Source: DASQFQ01 sp963730115 (GTDB lineage: Bacteria; Actinomycetota; Thermoleophilia; Solirubrobacterales; Solirubrobacteraceae). Taken from it: DNA of 64,000 bases. Location: positions 62,001 through 126,000 of the forward strand of contig CAVSQM010000012.1 of NCBI GenBank assembly GCA_963730115.1. Direction: 5' to 3'. Position numbers and translations under genes: made by a program. Positions 1 through 9,092 of this stretch are shown here, piece by piece. The stretch's first letter is position 1. Each line of letters begins with the position of its first letter. Below the pieces are notes generated by a model. The model was not told the DNA's origin, did no database searches, and worked only from the letters and a program-made list of their open reading frames with translations.

Positions 1-378
1 GAGCCCGAAGCCGCAGGCGCGGTTGTAGGTCGCGACGCCGCGGTCGCCCTCCGGTGGATACCGCAGGTGGGCGAGCGCGGCCTGCACCTGCTCGGGCGAG
101 TCCATGCGCGGGAACATCACGCCGGCGGCGCCGGCGTCGAGCGCCCGCCCGGCGCGGATCCGCTCGGCCGACTCGACCCGCACCAGCGCCGGCACGCCGT
201 GCGCGGCGGCGGCCAGCAGCTGGCCGACGAGCGCGTCCTCGCCGGCGCCGTGCTCGAGGTCGATCAGCAGCCAGTCGAAGCCGGCGAGCGCGCAGGCTTC
301 GGCCGCGAGCGGCGAGCCGAGGTTGAGGAACGTCCCGAGCGTCGGCTCGCCCGCCCGGAGTCGATCGCGGAGGCTCAT
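1..378 (-). CDS. HpcH/HpaI-family aldolase, partial (3' end outside window)
   Basis: The first 126 residues of an HpcH/HpaI aldolase/citrate lyase family protein are visible. This family of divalent-metal class II aldolases cleaves or forms 2-keto acid aldols with pyruvate. The N-terminus MSLRDRLRAGEPTLGTFLNL is followed by the family block FDWLLIDLEHGAG, and then by RVES and GVMFPRMDSPEQ. The start ATG overlaps the iolD stop (ATGA), so it is the next gene of the inositol operon. It probably cleaves a late keto-acid intermediate, but the substrate cannot be told from sequence. The gene continues beyond the left edge. Confidence 0.85.
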   Translation of the reverse strand, partial: MSLRDRLRAGEPTLGTFLNLGSPLAAEACALAGFDWLLIDLEHGAGEDALVGQLLAAAAHGVPALVRVESAERIRAGRALDAGAAGVMFPRMDSPEQVQAALAHLRYPPEGDRGVATYNRACGFGL

Positions 379-2293
379 CCGTACCACCGCTGCGTCGCGA
401 GGCCTTCCTGGTAGGCGTCGCGCTTCTCCTCCAGCCACGGCTGTGAGGACACGGCGGCAGGCGCGACGTCCCACCACACGCCGGAGGCCGGCAGGTTCTC
501 GTGCGGTGCCGTCGGCACGACGATGACGACCGGCCCGTCGGTTTCACGCGCGCGAGCGAGGGCGTCGAGCACCTCGTCGCGCGTGCTCGGCGGCGAACAC
601 GGTGGCCCCGAGCCCGCGCGCGACCGAGACGAGGTCGAGCCGCACGTAGTCGCCCTCGAGCGGACCGGCTCCGAGCGCGTCGACGCGGTAGCGCATCTCG
701 TTGCCGAAGTGCCGGCCGGTGGCGTGCATCTGCAGGCGGCGGATGACTTGGTAGCCGTGGTTGTCGGAGACCACCACGGTCACCTTCAGGCCTTCCTGCG
801 CGGCGGTCGCCAGCTCGGTCGGCTGCATCAGGAAGGTGCCGTCGCCGATCAGCGCGATCACCTCACCAACGTCGCCCTGCGCGAGCCGCACCCCGAGCGT
901 CGCGGGCAGCTCGTAGCCCATGCACGAGAAGCCGAACTCGAGATGGCAGTGACGCTCACCGGTCGCGTCCCAGACCTTCTGCAGGTCGCCGGGCGGGCCG
1001 CCCGCGGCGGCGATGATCGTGTCGCCGGGCCGCGCCGATTCGTTGAGCGCGCCGATCAGCTCGCCCTGGCTGATCGGCGTCGCGGCCGCTGGCGCCAGCG
1101 CCGCGGCGCGCACGGGCAACCACGCCTGCTTCTCGGTGCGCGCGCGCTCGCCCCAGCCCTCGCGAGGGGCCACGTCATGCGTCGCGGCGCGCAGCGCCGC
1201 CAGGGCCAGCTTCGCGTCGGCCAGCACCGGCGTGGCGCCCTGCTTGCGGGCGTCGCGGTCGACGACGTTGATCGACGCGAAGCGCACGTCCGGGTTCTCG
1301 AACACCGACTGCGAGCCGGTCGTGAAATCCGTCAGCCGGGTGCCGACGTGGATGACGAGGTCGGCCGCCTTCGCCAGCGCGTTGGCGGCCGGATTGCCTT
1401 CGAGGCCGACGCCGCCCATGCCCCACCACACGTCCTGCTGCACGGCGCCCTTCCCCGCGAACGTCTCGACGACCGGGATGCCGAGCTGCTCGGCGAGCGC
1501 AGCCAGCTCGCCCTCCGCCTGCGAATAGAGCACGCCGCCGCCGGCGATGATCACCGGCTGCTCCGCCGCGGCGATCAGCTCGGCGACCGCCGCGATCTGG
1601 GCCGGATCTGGCGCGGCGCGGTAGATCGGCCAGTCGCGCGGCTCGAAGAACGCTGCCGGGAAGTCGTACGCCTCGGTCTGGATGTCCTGCGGCAGCGCGA
1701 TCACCACCGCGCCGGCCTCGGCCGGGCTGGTGAGCACGCGCATCGCCTCGGGCAGCGCGGTCAGCAGCTGCTCCGGGCGCGTGATGCGATCGAAGAAGCG
1801 CGCCACCGGCCGGAAGCAGTCGTTGACCGAGACGTCGCCCTCGGTGGCGTGCTCGAGCTGCTGGAGCACCGGGCCCTGTCGGCGCGTGGCGTACGTGTCG
1901 CCGGGGAACAGCAGCACCGGGAGGCGGTTGACGGTGGCCAGCGCGGCCCCGGTCACCATGTTCGCGGCGCCCGGGCCGATCGACGCGGTGACGGCGAGCG
2001 CGGCCGTGCGCCGGTTGGCCTTGGCGTAGCCGCTCGCGATATGGACCAGGGACTGCTCGTTGCGGCCCTGAACGAACGGCAGCTCGGCCTGGTACTCGTC
2101 GAGCGCCTGCCCCAGCCCGGCCACGTTGCCGTGGCCGAAGATCCCCAGCATGGCCGGGATCAGCCGCCGGCGGCGGCCGTCTCGCACGCTGTGCTGCGCC
2201 GCCAGGTAGCGGGTGATCGCCTGGCGCGGTGGTGAGCCGGATCGTGGCGTTGCCGGTCGGGACCCGAGCCTCCGTGGTCGTGGGCTGGCTCAT
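375..2293 (-). CDS. iolD: 3D-(3,5/4)-trihydroxycyclohexane-1,2-dione hydrolase IolD (two frame breaks)
   Basis: A ThDP-dependent enzyme that hydrolytically opens the ring of the diketo inositol intermediate to 5-deoxy-glucuronate in myo-inositol catabolism. Characteristic segments are MLGIFGHGNVAGLGQALDEY, GRNEQSLVHIASGYAK, TASIGPGAANMVTGAAL and PVLQQLEHA, with a C-terminal ThDP motif GDGTFLM...VVVSDNHG. The start at 2293 (MSQPTTTEARVP) overlaps the SDR stop. The frame breaks twice. Near 2223 an extra base separates NATIRLTTA from QAITRYLAA, and near 583-587 another separates ATVFAAE from TRDEVLDALARA. Removing one base at each gives about 638 residues, the normal IolD length, so sequencing insertions are likelier than a dead gene. 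Confidence 0.9.
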
Positions 2294-3114
2294 TGCTCTC
2301 CTCGGTGGACGGGGGTCATGTGCGGCCCGTAGGGGCCGTGCACGGTCTGGTCGAAGTCGATGACCGCGCCCGTCACCAGGCGCGCGCTGTCACTCAGCAG
2401 GTAGGTGACCATCGGCGCGATATCACCGGGCTCCAGCAGGCGCCCGAGCGGGCTCGCGGCGTCGGCCGCCTCCCGCCAGTCGGCGGGCTGGCCCGTCCCG
2501 CGCTGGGTCGCGTCCTCGCCCTCCGTCGCGGTCCATCCGATGTTCAGGCCGTTGACGCGGATGCGGTCGGGCTGCAGCTGGTAGCCGGCGTTCTTGGTGA
2601 GGATCGCCAGCGCTCCCTTGGAGCTCGAGTAGGCGGTCAGCATCGGCTCGCCGCCGTGGCTGGCCATCGTGATGATGTTCACGATGCTGCCGCCGTCGCC
2701 GCCGCGGCGCATCAGCCGCGCCGTCTCCTGCATCAGGACGAACGGGGCGCGGACGTTGACGGCGAACATGCGGTCCCACAGCTCGACGGTCGTGTCGTCG
2801 AGCGTGCCGCGGCTCGTCAGGCCGGCCGAGTTGACCAGCCCGTCGAGGCGGTCGAAGCGCTCCTCGCAGGTGCGGACGATCGCGCGGCAGTCGTCCTCAT
2901 CGGTCAGATCGACGGGAACGAACACGCCCTCGCTGCCGAGCTCGGCCAGGCGCGCGCGCACGCGCTCACCGCGCTCGCGGTTGCGCCCGCAGATCACGAC
3001 GCCCGCGGCGCCCAGGCCGGCGGCACGGACGGCGATCGCCTCCCCGAGGCCCTGGGTGCTGCCGGTGACGATCACCACGCGACCGTCGAGCCGCTGGTCG
3101 GCGAACAGCGTCAT
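2290..3114 (-). CDS. SDR-family oxidoreductase of the inositol operon
   Basis: A 274-residue classical short-chain dehydrogenase with the NAD(P) motif TGSTQGLG (17-24), NSAG (95-98) and catalytic Y162-x3-K166 in AYSSSKGALA. The frame is open to 3258, but the start at 3114 (MTLFADQRLDG) is chosen because it overlaps the upstream dehydrogenase stop as ATGA and gives a normal SDR N-terminus. Its own stop overlaps the iolD start in the same way. Its place between a Gfo/Idh dehydrogenase and IolD suggests oxidation or reduction of an inositol or inosose stereoisomer. The exact substrate is not readable from sequence. Confidence 0.85.
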   Translation of the reverse strand: MTLFADQRLDGRVVIVTGSTQGLGEAIAVRAAGLGAAGVVICGRNRERGERVRARLAELGSEGVFVPVDLTDEDDCRAIVRTCEERFDRLDGLVNSAGLTSRGTLDDTTVELWDRMFAVNVRAPFVLMQETARLMRRGGDGGSIVNIITMASHGGEPMLTAYSSSKGALAILTKNAGYQLQPDRIRVNGLNIGWTATEGEDATQRGTGQPADWREAADAASPLGRLLEPGDIAPMVTYLLSDSARLVTGAVIDFDQTVHGPYGPHMTPVHRGEQ

Positions 3115-4175
3115 TCCGCGACCTCGCTGATCGCCACCGGACGCCGCTCGCGCAGCGACTGCAGCGCGGCCAGGCCGATCACCAGCGGCGCACGGGCGTC
3201 CGAGACCGAGACCGGCGGCGTCACGCCCGCGCCGACGGCGGCGGCGAACGCCTCCCATTGGCGCACATAGGAGGCCGTGTACCGCTCGATGAAGAAGTAC
3301 GGCATCGCCGCCAGGCGCGAGCCCTGGACGTCCCTGATCACCGTCGTGTGGACGAGCGGGTTCTCCGACGATGCGGCGCCGGCCGAGCCCAGGACCTCGA
3401 CCCGCTGGTCGTAGCCGTAGACGGCCTGGCGGCTGTTGTCGATCACCGTCAGGCAGCCGTTCTCATGCGTGAGGGTGACCACCGCGGTGTCGATGTCGCC
3501 GAACTCGTCCAGGCCGGGGGTGACGCGGATGCTTCCGGTCGCGTAGACCTCGGTCACCTCGCTGCCGGTCACGAAGCGCGCCATGTCGAAGTCGTGCACG
3601 GTCATGTCGAGGAACAGCCCGCCCGAGACCCGCGAGTACTCGAGCGGCGGCGGCGCGGGATCCCGGCTCGAGATGCGCGCGAGGTGCGGGTCGCCCAGCT
3701 CGCCCCCGGCGACGGCATCGCGCACGGCTTGGTGCGCAGGATCGAAGCGGCGGTTGAAGCCGATCTGGAACGGCACCCCCGCCGCTGCCACCGCGGCGAG
3801 CGCCCGATCGACCTCGGCCAGATCGAACGAGACGGGCTTCTCGCACAGGATCGCCTTGCCGGCGCGTGCGGCCTGCTCGATCAGCGGCGCGTGCGTCGGC
3901 GTGCTCGAGCAGATCGCGACCGCATCCACGTCGCTCGCGGACAGGAGCTCGTCGACCGTCTCGGGCACGTCGGCGCCGAGCTCGGCCCCCACCGCCAGCG
4001 CGACATCGCTCGCCGCGTCGTAGACCGACGCCAGCGCCACGCCCGGCACACGGTGCGCCAGCAGCTCGGCGTGCATGCGGCCGATCCGGCCCACGCCGAT
4101 CACCGCGACGCGCAGCGGCGGCGACGCGCTCCCCGGTCCGGCGGCCGGCGCAGTGCTCACAGCGCTCTCGGGCAT
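3111..4175 (-). CDS. iolG: Gfo/Idh/MocA dehydrogenase, probable inositol 2-dehydrogenase
   Basis: A 354-residue NAD-dependent Gfo/Idh/MocA oxidoreductase. The Rossmann motif VIGVGRIGRMHAE spans residues 25-37, the signature EKP 112-114 sits in CEKPVS, and the active-site block GGLFLDMTVHDFDMARF covers 185-201. The HDFDMARF form is typical of IolG-type inositol 2-dehydrogenases, which oxidise myo-inositol to 2-keto-myo-inositol. The gene starts one base after the upstream Gfo/Idh gene and overlaps the SDR by four bases, so translation is probably coupled. The first 20 residues are a low-complexity Ala/Pro/Ser extension. Assignment to the inositol branch rests on motif plus IolD context. Confidence 0.85.
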   Translation of the reverse strand: MPESAVSTAPAAGPGSASPPLRVAVIGVGRIGRMHAELLAHRVPGVALASVYDAASDVALAVGAELGADVPETVDELLSASDVDAVAICSSTPTHAPLIEQAARAGKAILCEKPVSFDLAEVDRALAAVAAAGVPFQIGFNRRFDPAHQAVRDAVAGGELGDPHLARISSRDPAPPPLEYSRVSGGLFLDMTVHDFDMARFVTGSEVTEVYATGSIRVTPGLDEFGDIDTAVVTLTHENGCLTVIDNSRQAVYGYDQRVEVLGSAGAASSENPLVHTTVIRDVQGSRLAAMPYFFIERYTASYVRQWEAFAAAVGAGVTPPVSVSDARAPLVIGLAALQSLRERRPVAISEVAE

Positions 4176-4176
4176 C

Positions 4177-5400
4177 TCAGTCCTCCCTCAACGACACGAC
4201 GTCTTCCCAGCACGAGCTCTGCACCGAGCGCAGCAGCGCGGCCTGCACGCTCACGGACTCGACGGCGTCCTCGAACCCCGGTGTGAACGGCCGGTCCTCG
4301 GCCACCGCGCGACAGAACTCGTAGTCCTCGATGACGACCAGGTCCTCGTAGCCGATCGCGTTCGCGCTGCCGGGGACGAAGCGGCCGTGAAAGGGGAAGC
4401 GGTCCCCGCCGAGCACCGTGGTGTAGCCCGAGCCGGGATCGGCCGTCGCGCGATACAGCTGCAGCTCGTTGAGCTGCTCGAAGTTCCAGCCGGCGGCGCC
4501 ACGAGTGCCGTACACGTCGAACGCCATCTGGTTCTCCGGGCCCGTGATCGTCCGGCTGGCCTCGAACGTCCCGCGGGCGCCGGAGGCGAACTCGCACAAG
4601 ATCGCGGCGTAGTCCTCGTTGGTCACCGGTCCAGTCGGGTCGCCCGGCGCGCCGCGGCCGAAATGGCTCGCGCCGTCGGCGCCGGGGAGCGGGCGCTCGC
4701 GGATGAACGTCTCGGTGGTGCCCACGAGCCGGGTGATGGGCCCGAGCAGCATCTGCCCGAGGTCGACCGCGTGGCTGAGCAGGTCGGTGGAGGCGCCGTG
4801 ACCTCCCTCCTCGGCCTTGAAGCGCCACGACAGCAGGCCGAGCGGATCGGCGCCGTACATCGAGAAGAAGCGCCCGCGGTAGTTCGTGATCTCGCCGAGC
4901 TCGCCCTGCTCGATCAGCTGCGCGACGTAGCGCACGAGCGGGGCCCAGCGGTAGTTGTAACCCACACCGGTGATCACGCCGGCCTGCCGCCCGGCGCGTT
5001 CCGCGCGCACCGTCTGCTCGGGCGTGCCGCCGACGGGCTTCTCGCAGAACACGTGCTTGCCCGCTGCGCAAGCCGCCTCGATCAGCTCGACGTGGAGCAT
5101 GTTCGGCGCCGCGACCACAACGATGTCGACGTCCGCATCGTCCATGACCCGACGCCAGTCCTGCGTGCCCTTCTCGAACCCGAAGGACCGCACCGCGTCC
5201 TCGGTCCGAGCCGGCAGAGCGTCGGCGCAGACCACCAGCCGAGCGTCGAACTCGCGGTCCTCGAACAGCGTCGGGATGCGCAGCATCGACCGGCTGTGGG
5301 CCTGGCCGAGCCAGCCGAAGCCGATCACCGCGACGCCGAGCTCGCGACGGGTGCGAGCGCCCGGCGCGACGGACCGCAACGTCTCCGTGGGTGAAGTCAT
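4177..5400 (-). CDS. Gfo/Idh/MocA-family oxidoreductase, first gene of the inositol operon
   Basis: A 407-residue second Gfo/Idh/MocA dehydrogenase with GFGWLG (27-32), CEKPVG (119-124) and DLLSHAVDLGQMLLG in the C-terminal catalytic half. It is longer than, and only distantly related to, the adjacent IolG. The frame is open to 5478, but the ATG at 5400 (MTSPTETLRS) is preferred because a strong GGAGGAG ribosome site lies just upstream, and the longer start would begin inside the palindromic operator. It is the promoter-proximal gene under the LacI-type operator at 5422-5448. It may act on scyllo- or another inositol isomer, or on a downstream keto sugar; the substrate is inferred from context. 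Confidence 0.8.
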   Translation of the reverse strand: MTSPTETLRSVAPGARTRRELGVAVIGFGWLGQAHSRSMLRIPTLFEDREFDARLVVCADALPARTEDAVRSFGFEKGTQDWRRVMDDADVDIVVVAAPNMLHVELIEAACAAGKHVFCEKPVGGTPEQTVRAERAGRQAGVITGVGYNYRWAPLVRYVAQLIEQGELGEITNYRGRFFSMYGADPLGLLSWRFKAEEGGHGASTDLLSHAVDLGQMLLGPITRLVGTTETFIRERPLPGADGASHFGRGAPGDPTGPVTNEDYAAILCEFASGARGTFEASRTITGPENQMAFDVYGTRGAAGWNFEQLNELQLYRATADPGSGYTTVLGGDRFPFHGRFVPGSANAIGYEDLVVIEDYEFCRAVAEDRPFTPGFEDAVESVSVQAALLRSVQSSCWEDVVSLRED

Positions 5401-5421
5401 GCCGCCGTCTCTCCTCCGAAC

Positions 5422-5448
5422 TTGGAGCGTTCCATTGGAACGCTCCAA
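5422..5448. promoter_or_regulatory. Double LacI-type operator, 27-bp perfect palindrome
   Basis: A 13-base arm (5422-5434) is repeated as its exact reverse complement at 5436-5448 around a single central T. Inside it lie two overlapping LacI/GalR-type sites with the usual central CG: TTGGAGCGTTCCAT at 5422-5435 and TTGGAACGCTCCAA at 5435-5448, with centres 13 bp apart. It sits between the LacI gene and the first inositol gene, about 20 bp upstream of that gene's start. It is therefore probably the operator of the adjacent LacI regulator. Confidence 0.8.
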
Positions 5449-5489
5449 CAGACTGCCAGCGACATACCCCTGTGTCAAGGGGCGCGGCC

Positions 5490-6518
5490 TCAGGCCACGC
5501 GAGCGGGGGCGGGGCGCGGACCCAACCGCGCGGTGGTCCCGCGCTCGATCAGATGCGGCTCGACGAGCCGCACACGCCCGGGCGCGGTGCGGCGGTCGCG
5601 ACGCCGGTGGAGCAGCTCGACGGCGAGCTCCCCCATCGCCTGCCGCGACTGATCGACGGTGGTCAGCGCGATGTGCCGCATCGCGGCGAGCGACGTGTTG
5701 TCGTAGCCGACCAGCGACACGTCGCCGGGGACGGAGATGCCGCTCTCTTCCAGGGCTGTCATGGCACCGATCGCAGCGACGTCGTTACAGGCGAAGATGG
5801 CGGTCGGGAGCGCGGGTTGCGCAAGCAGTTCCCGGCCGCCGCGGTAGCCGCCCTCCTCGGTGAAGTCGCCGCCGGCGATCGCCGGCTCGAGACCGTGTCG
5901 CTCCATCGCGGCGAGATATCCGGCTCGCCGTTCGCTCGCACCGGGACCGGACTGCGCGTCGATGTACGCGATCCGCGTGTGCCCGCGTTCCACCAAGTGC
6001 CCGACGACGAGCTCCCCGCCGAGCTGGTTGTCGTTGATGATCACGTCGCAGTGCGGAACGCGGATGTCGGTCCTCCCCACCACCACGGTCGGTGTGGACG
6101 CCACGGCGCGCGCCAGATCGTCGCGACCCACGACCGGCGAGAGCAGCACGAGCCCCTCGACATCCTGCTGGAGGAAGGACTCGATCACCTCCGCCTCCTC
6201 GGCGGAATCTCGCCGGCCGGACCCCATCAGGATCCGCAGTCCGTGCTGGCGCGCCGCCGACTGCATCGCATCGAGGATCACCGCAAAGAACGGGTTGTGC
6301 AGGTCCGAGACGAGCACGCCCAGCGCCCGTGTCCGCCGCTCCGCCAGGTTCCGTGCCACGAGGTTCGGCCGGTAACCCAGGTCCTCCGCCGCCTGCAACA
6401 CCGCGCGACGACTCTCGTCAGACACGTTCGTCGCTCCCCGCATGACCAGTGACACCAGAGACTTCGAAACGCCGGCGCGCTCGGCGACGCTGACGATCGT
6501 TGGACGTCGCGGGGTCAC
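5490..6518 (-). CDS. LacI-family transcriptional regulator of the inositol operon
   Basis: A 342-residue LacI/GalR repressor. The N-terminal helix-turn-helix (residues about 7-28, TIVSVAERAGVSKSLVSLVM) is followed by the hinge YRPNLVARNLAERRT and a periplasmic-binding-protein-like sensor domain (SDLHNPFFAVI, CNDVAAIGAMTALEESG, VPGDVSLVGYDNT). It lies immediately upstream of, and in the same direction as, the inositol genes; the double operator is in the 89-bp gap between them. An inositol or inosose ligand is likely but not proven. It is divergent from the acid-sugar operon at 6652 and might also affect that promoter, although no second copy of the operator is visible there. Confidence 0.9.
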   Translation of the reverse strand: MTPRRPTIVSVAERAGVSKSLVSLVMRGATNVSDESRRAVLQAAEDLGYRPNLVARNLAERRTRALGVLVSDLHNPFFAVILDAMQSAARQHGLRILMGSGRRDSAEEAEVIESFLQQDVEGLVLLSPVVGRDDLARAVASTPTVVVGRTDIRVPHCDVIINDNQLGGELVVGHLVERGHTRIAYIDAQSGPGASERRAGYLAAMERHGLEPAIAGGDFTEEGGYRGGRELLAQPALPTAIFACNDVAAIGAMTALEESGISVPGDVSLVGYDNTSLAAMRHIALTTVDQSRQAMGELAVELLHRRRDRRTAPGRVRLVEPHLIERGTTARLGPRPAPARVA

Positions 6519-6651
6519 GTTTCCGAAGGCGGAGAGAGCAACAGACGGGGGTCGAAAGAGAGCCTAGCCGGGAGACCGGCCGGCGCGCGAAGCGCGGTGC
6601 GGACGGTCATACCGGCGTTTCGGACCATATGGCGCGGGGGATGCCCGACCC

Positions 6652-7650
6652 ATGATCGACGCGAGCGTGCTCGTGGTGGGCGGCGGGGCCATCGGTGGCA
6701 TCACCGCCGCCAAGCTCGCCGGCGAGGTCCGGCGTGTCGTCGTGCTGGACACGAACGAGGAGCACGTCGCGCGCTTGCGCGAGCCGGGGCTCACCTACGA
6801 GGAGGAGGGCGCCGAGCACACCGTCGCGCTCGAGGCGGCGGGCTCTGCCGACGAGCTCGACGGCGAGTTCGACTTCGCGCTGGTCGCGGTCAAGTCGCCG
6901 TTCCACCAGGCCGCCCTGGAGCCGCTCGCCGCGTCGGGGAAGGTGGCGTCGTTCGTCTCGCTCGGCAACGGGCTGATCCAGGACCGGATGGCCGAGATCG
7001 TCGGGCTCGATCGCCTGCTGTCGTGCATCGTCGAGTGGGGCGGGACGAACGTCGGGCCGGGCCGCGTGGTGCGCGACACGATCGCGCCGATGGTGGTCGG
7101 TGAGCTCGATGGCGAGGAGCGCGAGCGCACGCGCCTGCTGGCACGCTGCCTCGAGCCGGTGGGCGAGGTCCGCATGACCCGCAACCTGCGCGGCCAGATC
7201 TGGTCCAAGCTGCTCGTCAACTCGACCTTCACCGGGCTCTCCGCCGTGTCGGGCCTGCGCTACGGCGAGGTCGCCGAGCATCCGGACGGCCGCGAGGCCG
7301 CCTACGCGATCTGGGCCGAGGGCGTCGCCGTCGGCGATGCCGAGGGATTGGAGCTCGAGCGGCCCTACGACGTCGATCCGCGTGCGCTCGTCGACCGCGA
7401 CGACGCCGCGCTGGCGCAGATGATGGAGATCGCGGGCAACACCAAGCCGTCGATGCTGCAGGACCTCGAGCAGGGCCGCGTCACCGAGGTCGACGTGGTC
7501 AACGGCGGCGTCGCGCAGCGCGGCCGGGAGCACAGCATCGCCACGCCGTTCAACGATCGCGTCGTCGAGGTCGTGCACGCGATGGAGCGCGGCGAGCGGT
7601 CCCCCGCTCCCGACGAGCTGACCGAGCTGGTCGCCGTCGCCGCGCGATGA
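6652..7650 (+). CDS. Ketopantoate-reductase-like (ApbA/PanE) dehydrogenase
   Basis: A 332-residue member of the ApbA/PanE 2-dehydropantoate 2-reductase family. GGGAIGG (10-16) forms the NADP Rossmann loop, and the C-terminal helical domain carries the conserved Lys/Asn block RGQIWSKLLVNSTF. Biosynthetic PanE is one possibility. However, it is translationally coupled (ATGA at 7647) to a DUF1537 kinase, an aldolase and an LtnD-like dehydrogenase, which argues for reduction or oxidation of a 2-keto or 2-hydroxy acid in sugar-acid catabolism instead. It opens the operon; a 133-bp region separates it from the divergent LacI gene. Confidence 0.8.
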   Translation: MIDASVLVVGGGAIGGITAAKLAGEVRRVVVLDTNEEHVARLREPGLTYEEEGAEHTVALEAAGSADELDGEFDFALVAVKSPFHQAALEPLAASGKVASFVSLGNGLIQDRMAEIVGLDRLLSCIVEWGGTNVGPGRVVRDTIAPMVVGELDGEERERTRLLARCLEPVGEVRMTRNLRGQIWSKLLVNSTFTGLSAVSGLRYGEVAEHPDGREAAYAIWAEGVAVGDAEGLELERPYDVDPRALVDRDDAALAQMMEIAGNTKPSMLQDLEQGRVTEVDVVNGGVAQRGREHSIATPFNDRVVEVVHAMERGERSPAPDELTELVAVAAR

Positions 7651-9092
7651 CGGCGGCCGCCGATCCGGTCGACGCCGTCCCCGCGGCCGAGCTGCTGGCT
7701 GCGCAGCCGCCGCTCCAGGAGCGCTCGGGTGCGCTCGCCGAGATCCGCGATCGCATCGAGTCGCGCGGCCGCCTGCTGGTCATCGACGACGACCCGACGG
7801 GCACGCAGTCCGTCCACGGCGTGCCCGTCCTCACCGCGTGGTCGCGGGAGGACCTCGCCGGCGCCATGGCGGACGCGGGCACGGTCTTCGTCCTCACGAA
7901 CTCGCGCTCGCTGCCGGAGCGCGAGGCGATCGCGGTCAACACGGAGATCACCGAGCGCGCGGCGGCGATCGCCGCCGACGAGGGTTTCGGCCTCGCCGTG
8001 GCGAGTCGCAGCGACTCGACCATGCGCGGTCACTTCCCGCAGGAGCCCGACGCGGTGGCCGACGCGCTGGAGGCGGCCGGCCATACCGTCGACGGCCTGC
8101 TGCTGTGCCCCTGCTTCCTCGAGGCCGGCCGCTTCACCATCGACGACGTCCAGTGGGTCGCGCAGGACGACCAGCTCGTCCCCAGCGCCCGCACCACCTA
8201 CGCCGGCGACCGCTCCTTCGGCTACTCCGCCTCCAACCTGCGGCGCTGGATCGAGGAGAAGACGCGCGGGGCCGTGCCCGCCGACGACGTGCTGAGCCTC
8301 GGGCTCGAGGACATCCGCGGCGGCGGGCCTGAGCGCGTGCGCGAGATCCTCGCCGGGGCCGAGGCGCGCCGGCCGGTGGTGGTCAACGCGACGGAGTACG
8401 CCGATCTCGAGGTGGTGGTGCTCGGGCTGCTGGAGGCCGAGGCGGCGGGGCAGACCTTCGTCTATCGCTGCGGCCCGTCGTTCGTCCGCGTGCGCGGCGG
8501 CATCGACCCGGCCCCGCCGCTGAGCGCGGACGCGCTCTACGCGCGCCGCTCGGGCGACGGCCATGGGCTCGTGCTCGTCGGCTCGCACGTGGAGACGACG
8601 ACGCGCCAGCTCGAGCATGCGCTCGAGCTCGAAGGGGTGCACGCCCGGGAGCTGTCCGTCGCAGCGCTGCTGGATCCCGGCACGCGCGAGCAGGAGATCG
8701 CGGCGACCCTGGAGGAGATCGAGCGCCACCTGCCGGAGCGCGAGGTGATCGTCTACACGAGCCGCGAGCTCGCTCGGGCGGAGGGCTCGGACGAGGCGCT
8801 CGACGTCGGCCGCTCCGTCTCCGACGCGCTGGTCGAGCTGGTGCAGCGGCTCGACCCCGGGCTGCCGCTCGCGTTCTGCGTGGCCAAGGGCGGGATCACC
8901 TCGAGCGATATCGGCACCCGTGGGTTCGGGGTCCGCCGCGCGGAGGTCGCCGGCCAGATGCTGCCCGGGACGATCTCGGTCTGGATCCTTCCCGACGACT
9001 CCGCCTTCCCCGGCCTGCCCTACGTGATCTTCCCGGGCAACGTCGGCGAGGCCGAGACGCTCGCCGAGGTGATCGAGCGGCTCGCGACATGA
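7647..9092 (+). CDS. Four-carbon acid sugar kinase (DUF1537 family)
   Basis: A 481-residue DUF1537-type kinase, a family shown to phosphorylate four-carbon acid sugars such as threonate or erythronate derivatives with ATP. Visible family motifs are DDDPTGTQ (47-54), SRSDSTMRGHF, and the C-terminal nucleotide-binding motifs GSHVETTTRQL and AKGGITSSDIGTRG, ending with PGNVG. The start overlaps the upstream reductase and the stop overlaps the aldolase start at 9089, so the three genes are coupled. With the LtnD-like dehydrogenase two genes downstream, this matches an oxidise-then-phosphorylate pathway. Which stereoisomer is used cannot be told. Confidence 0.88.
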   Translation: MTAAADPVDAVPAAELLAAQPPLQERSGALAEIRDRIESRGRLLVIDDDPTGTQSVHGVPVLTAWSREDLAGAMADAGTVFVLTNSRSLPEREAIAVNTEITERAAAIAADEGFGLAVASRSDSTMRGHFPQEPDAVADALEAAGHTVDGLLLCPCFLEAGRFTIDDVQWVAQDDQLVPSARTTYAGDRSFGYSASNLRRWIEEKTRGAVPADDVLSLGLEDIRGGGPERVREILAGAEARRPVVVNATEYADLEVVVLGLLEAEAAGQTFVYRCGPSFVRVRGGIDPAPPLSADALYARRSGDGHGLVLVGSHVETTTRQLEHALELEGVHARELSVAALLDPGTREQEIAATLEEIERHLPEREVIVYTSRELARAEGSDEALDVGRSVSDALVELVQRLDPGLPLAFCVAKGGITSSDIGTRGFGVRRAEVAGQMLPGTISVWILPDDSAFPGLPYVIFPGNVGEAETLAEVIERLAT

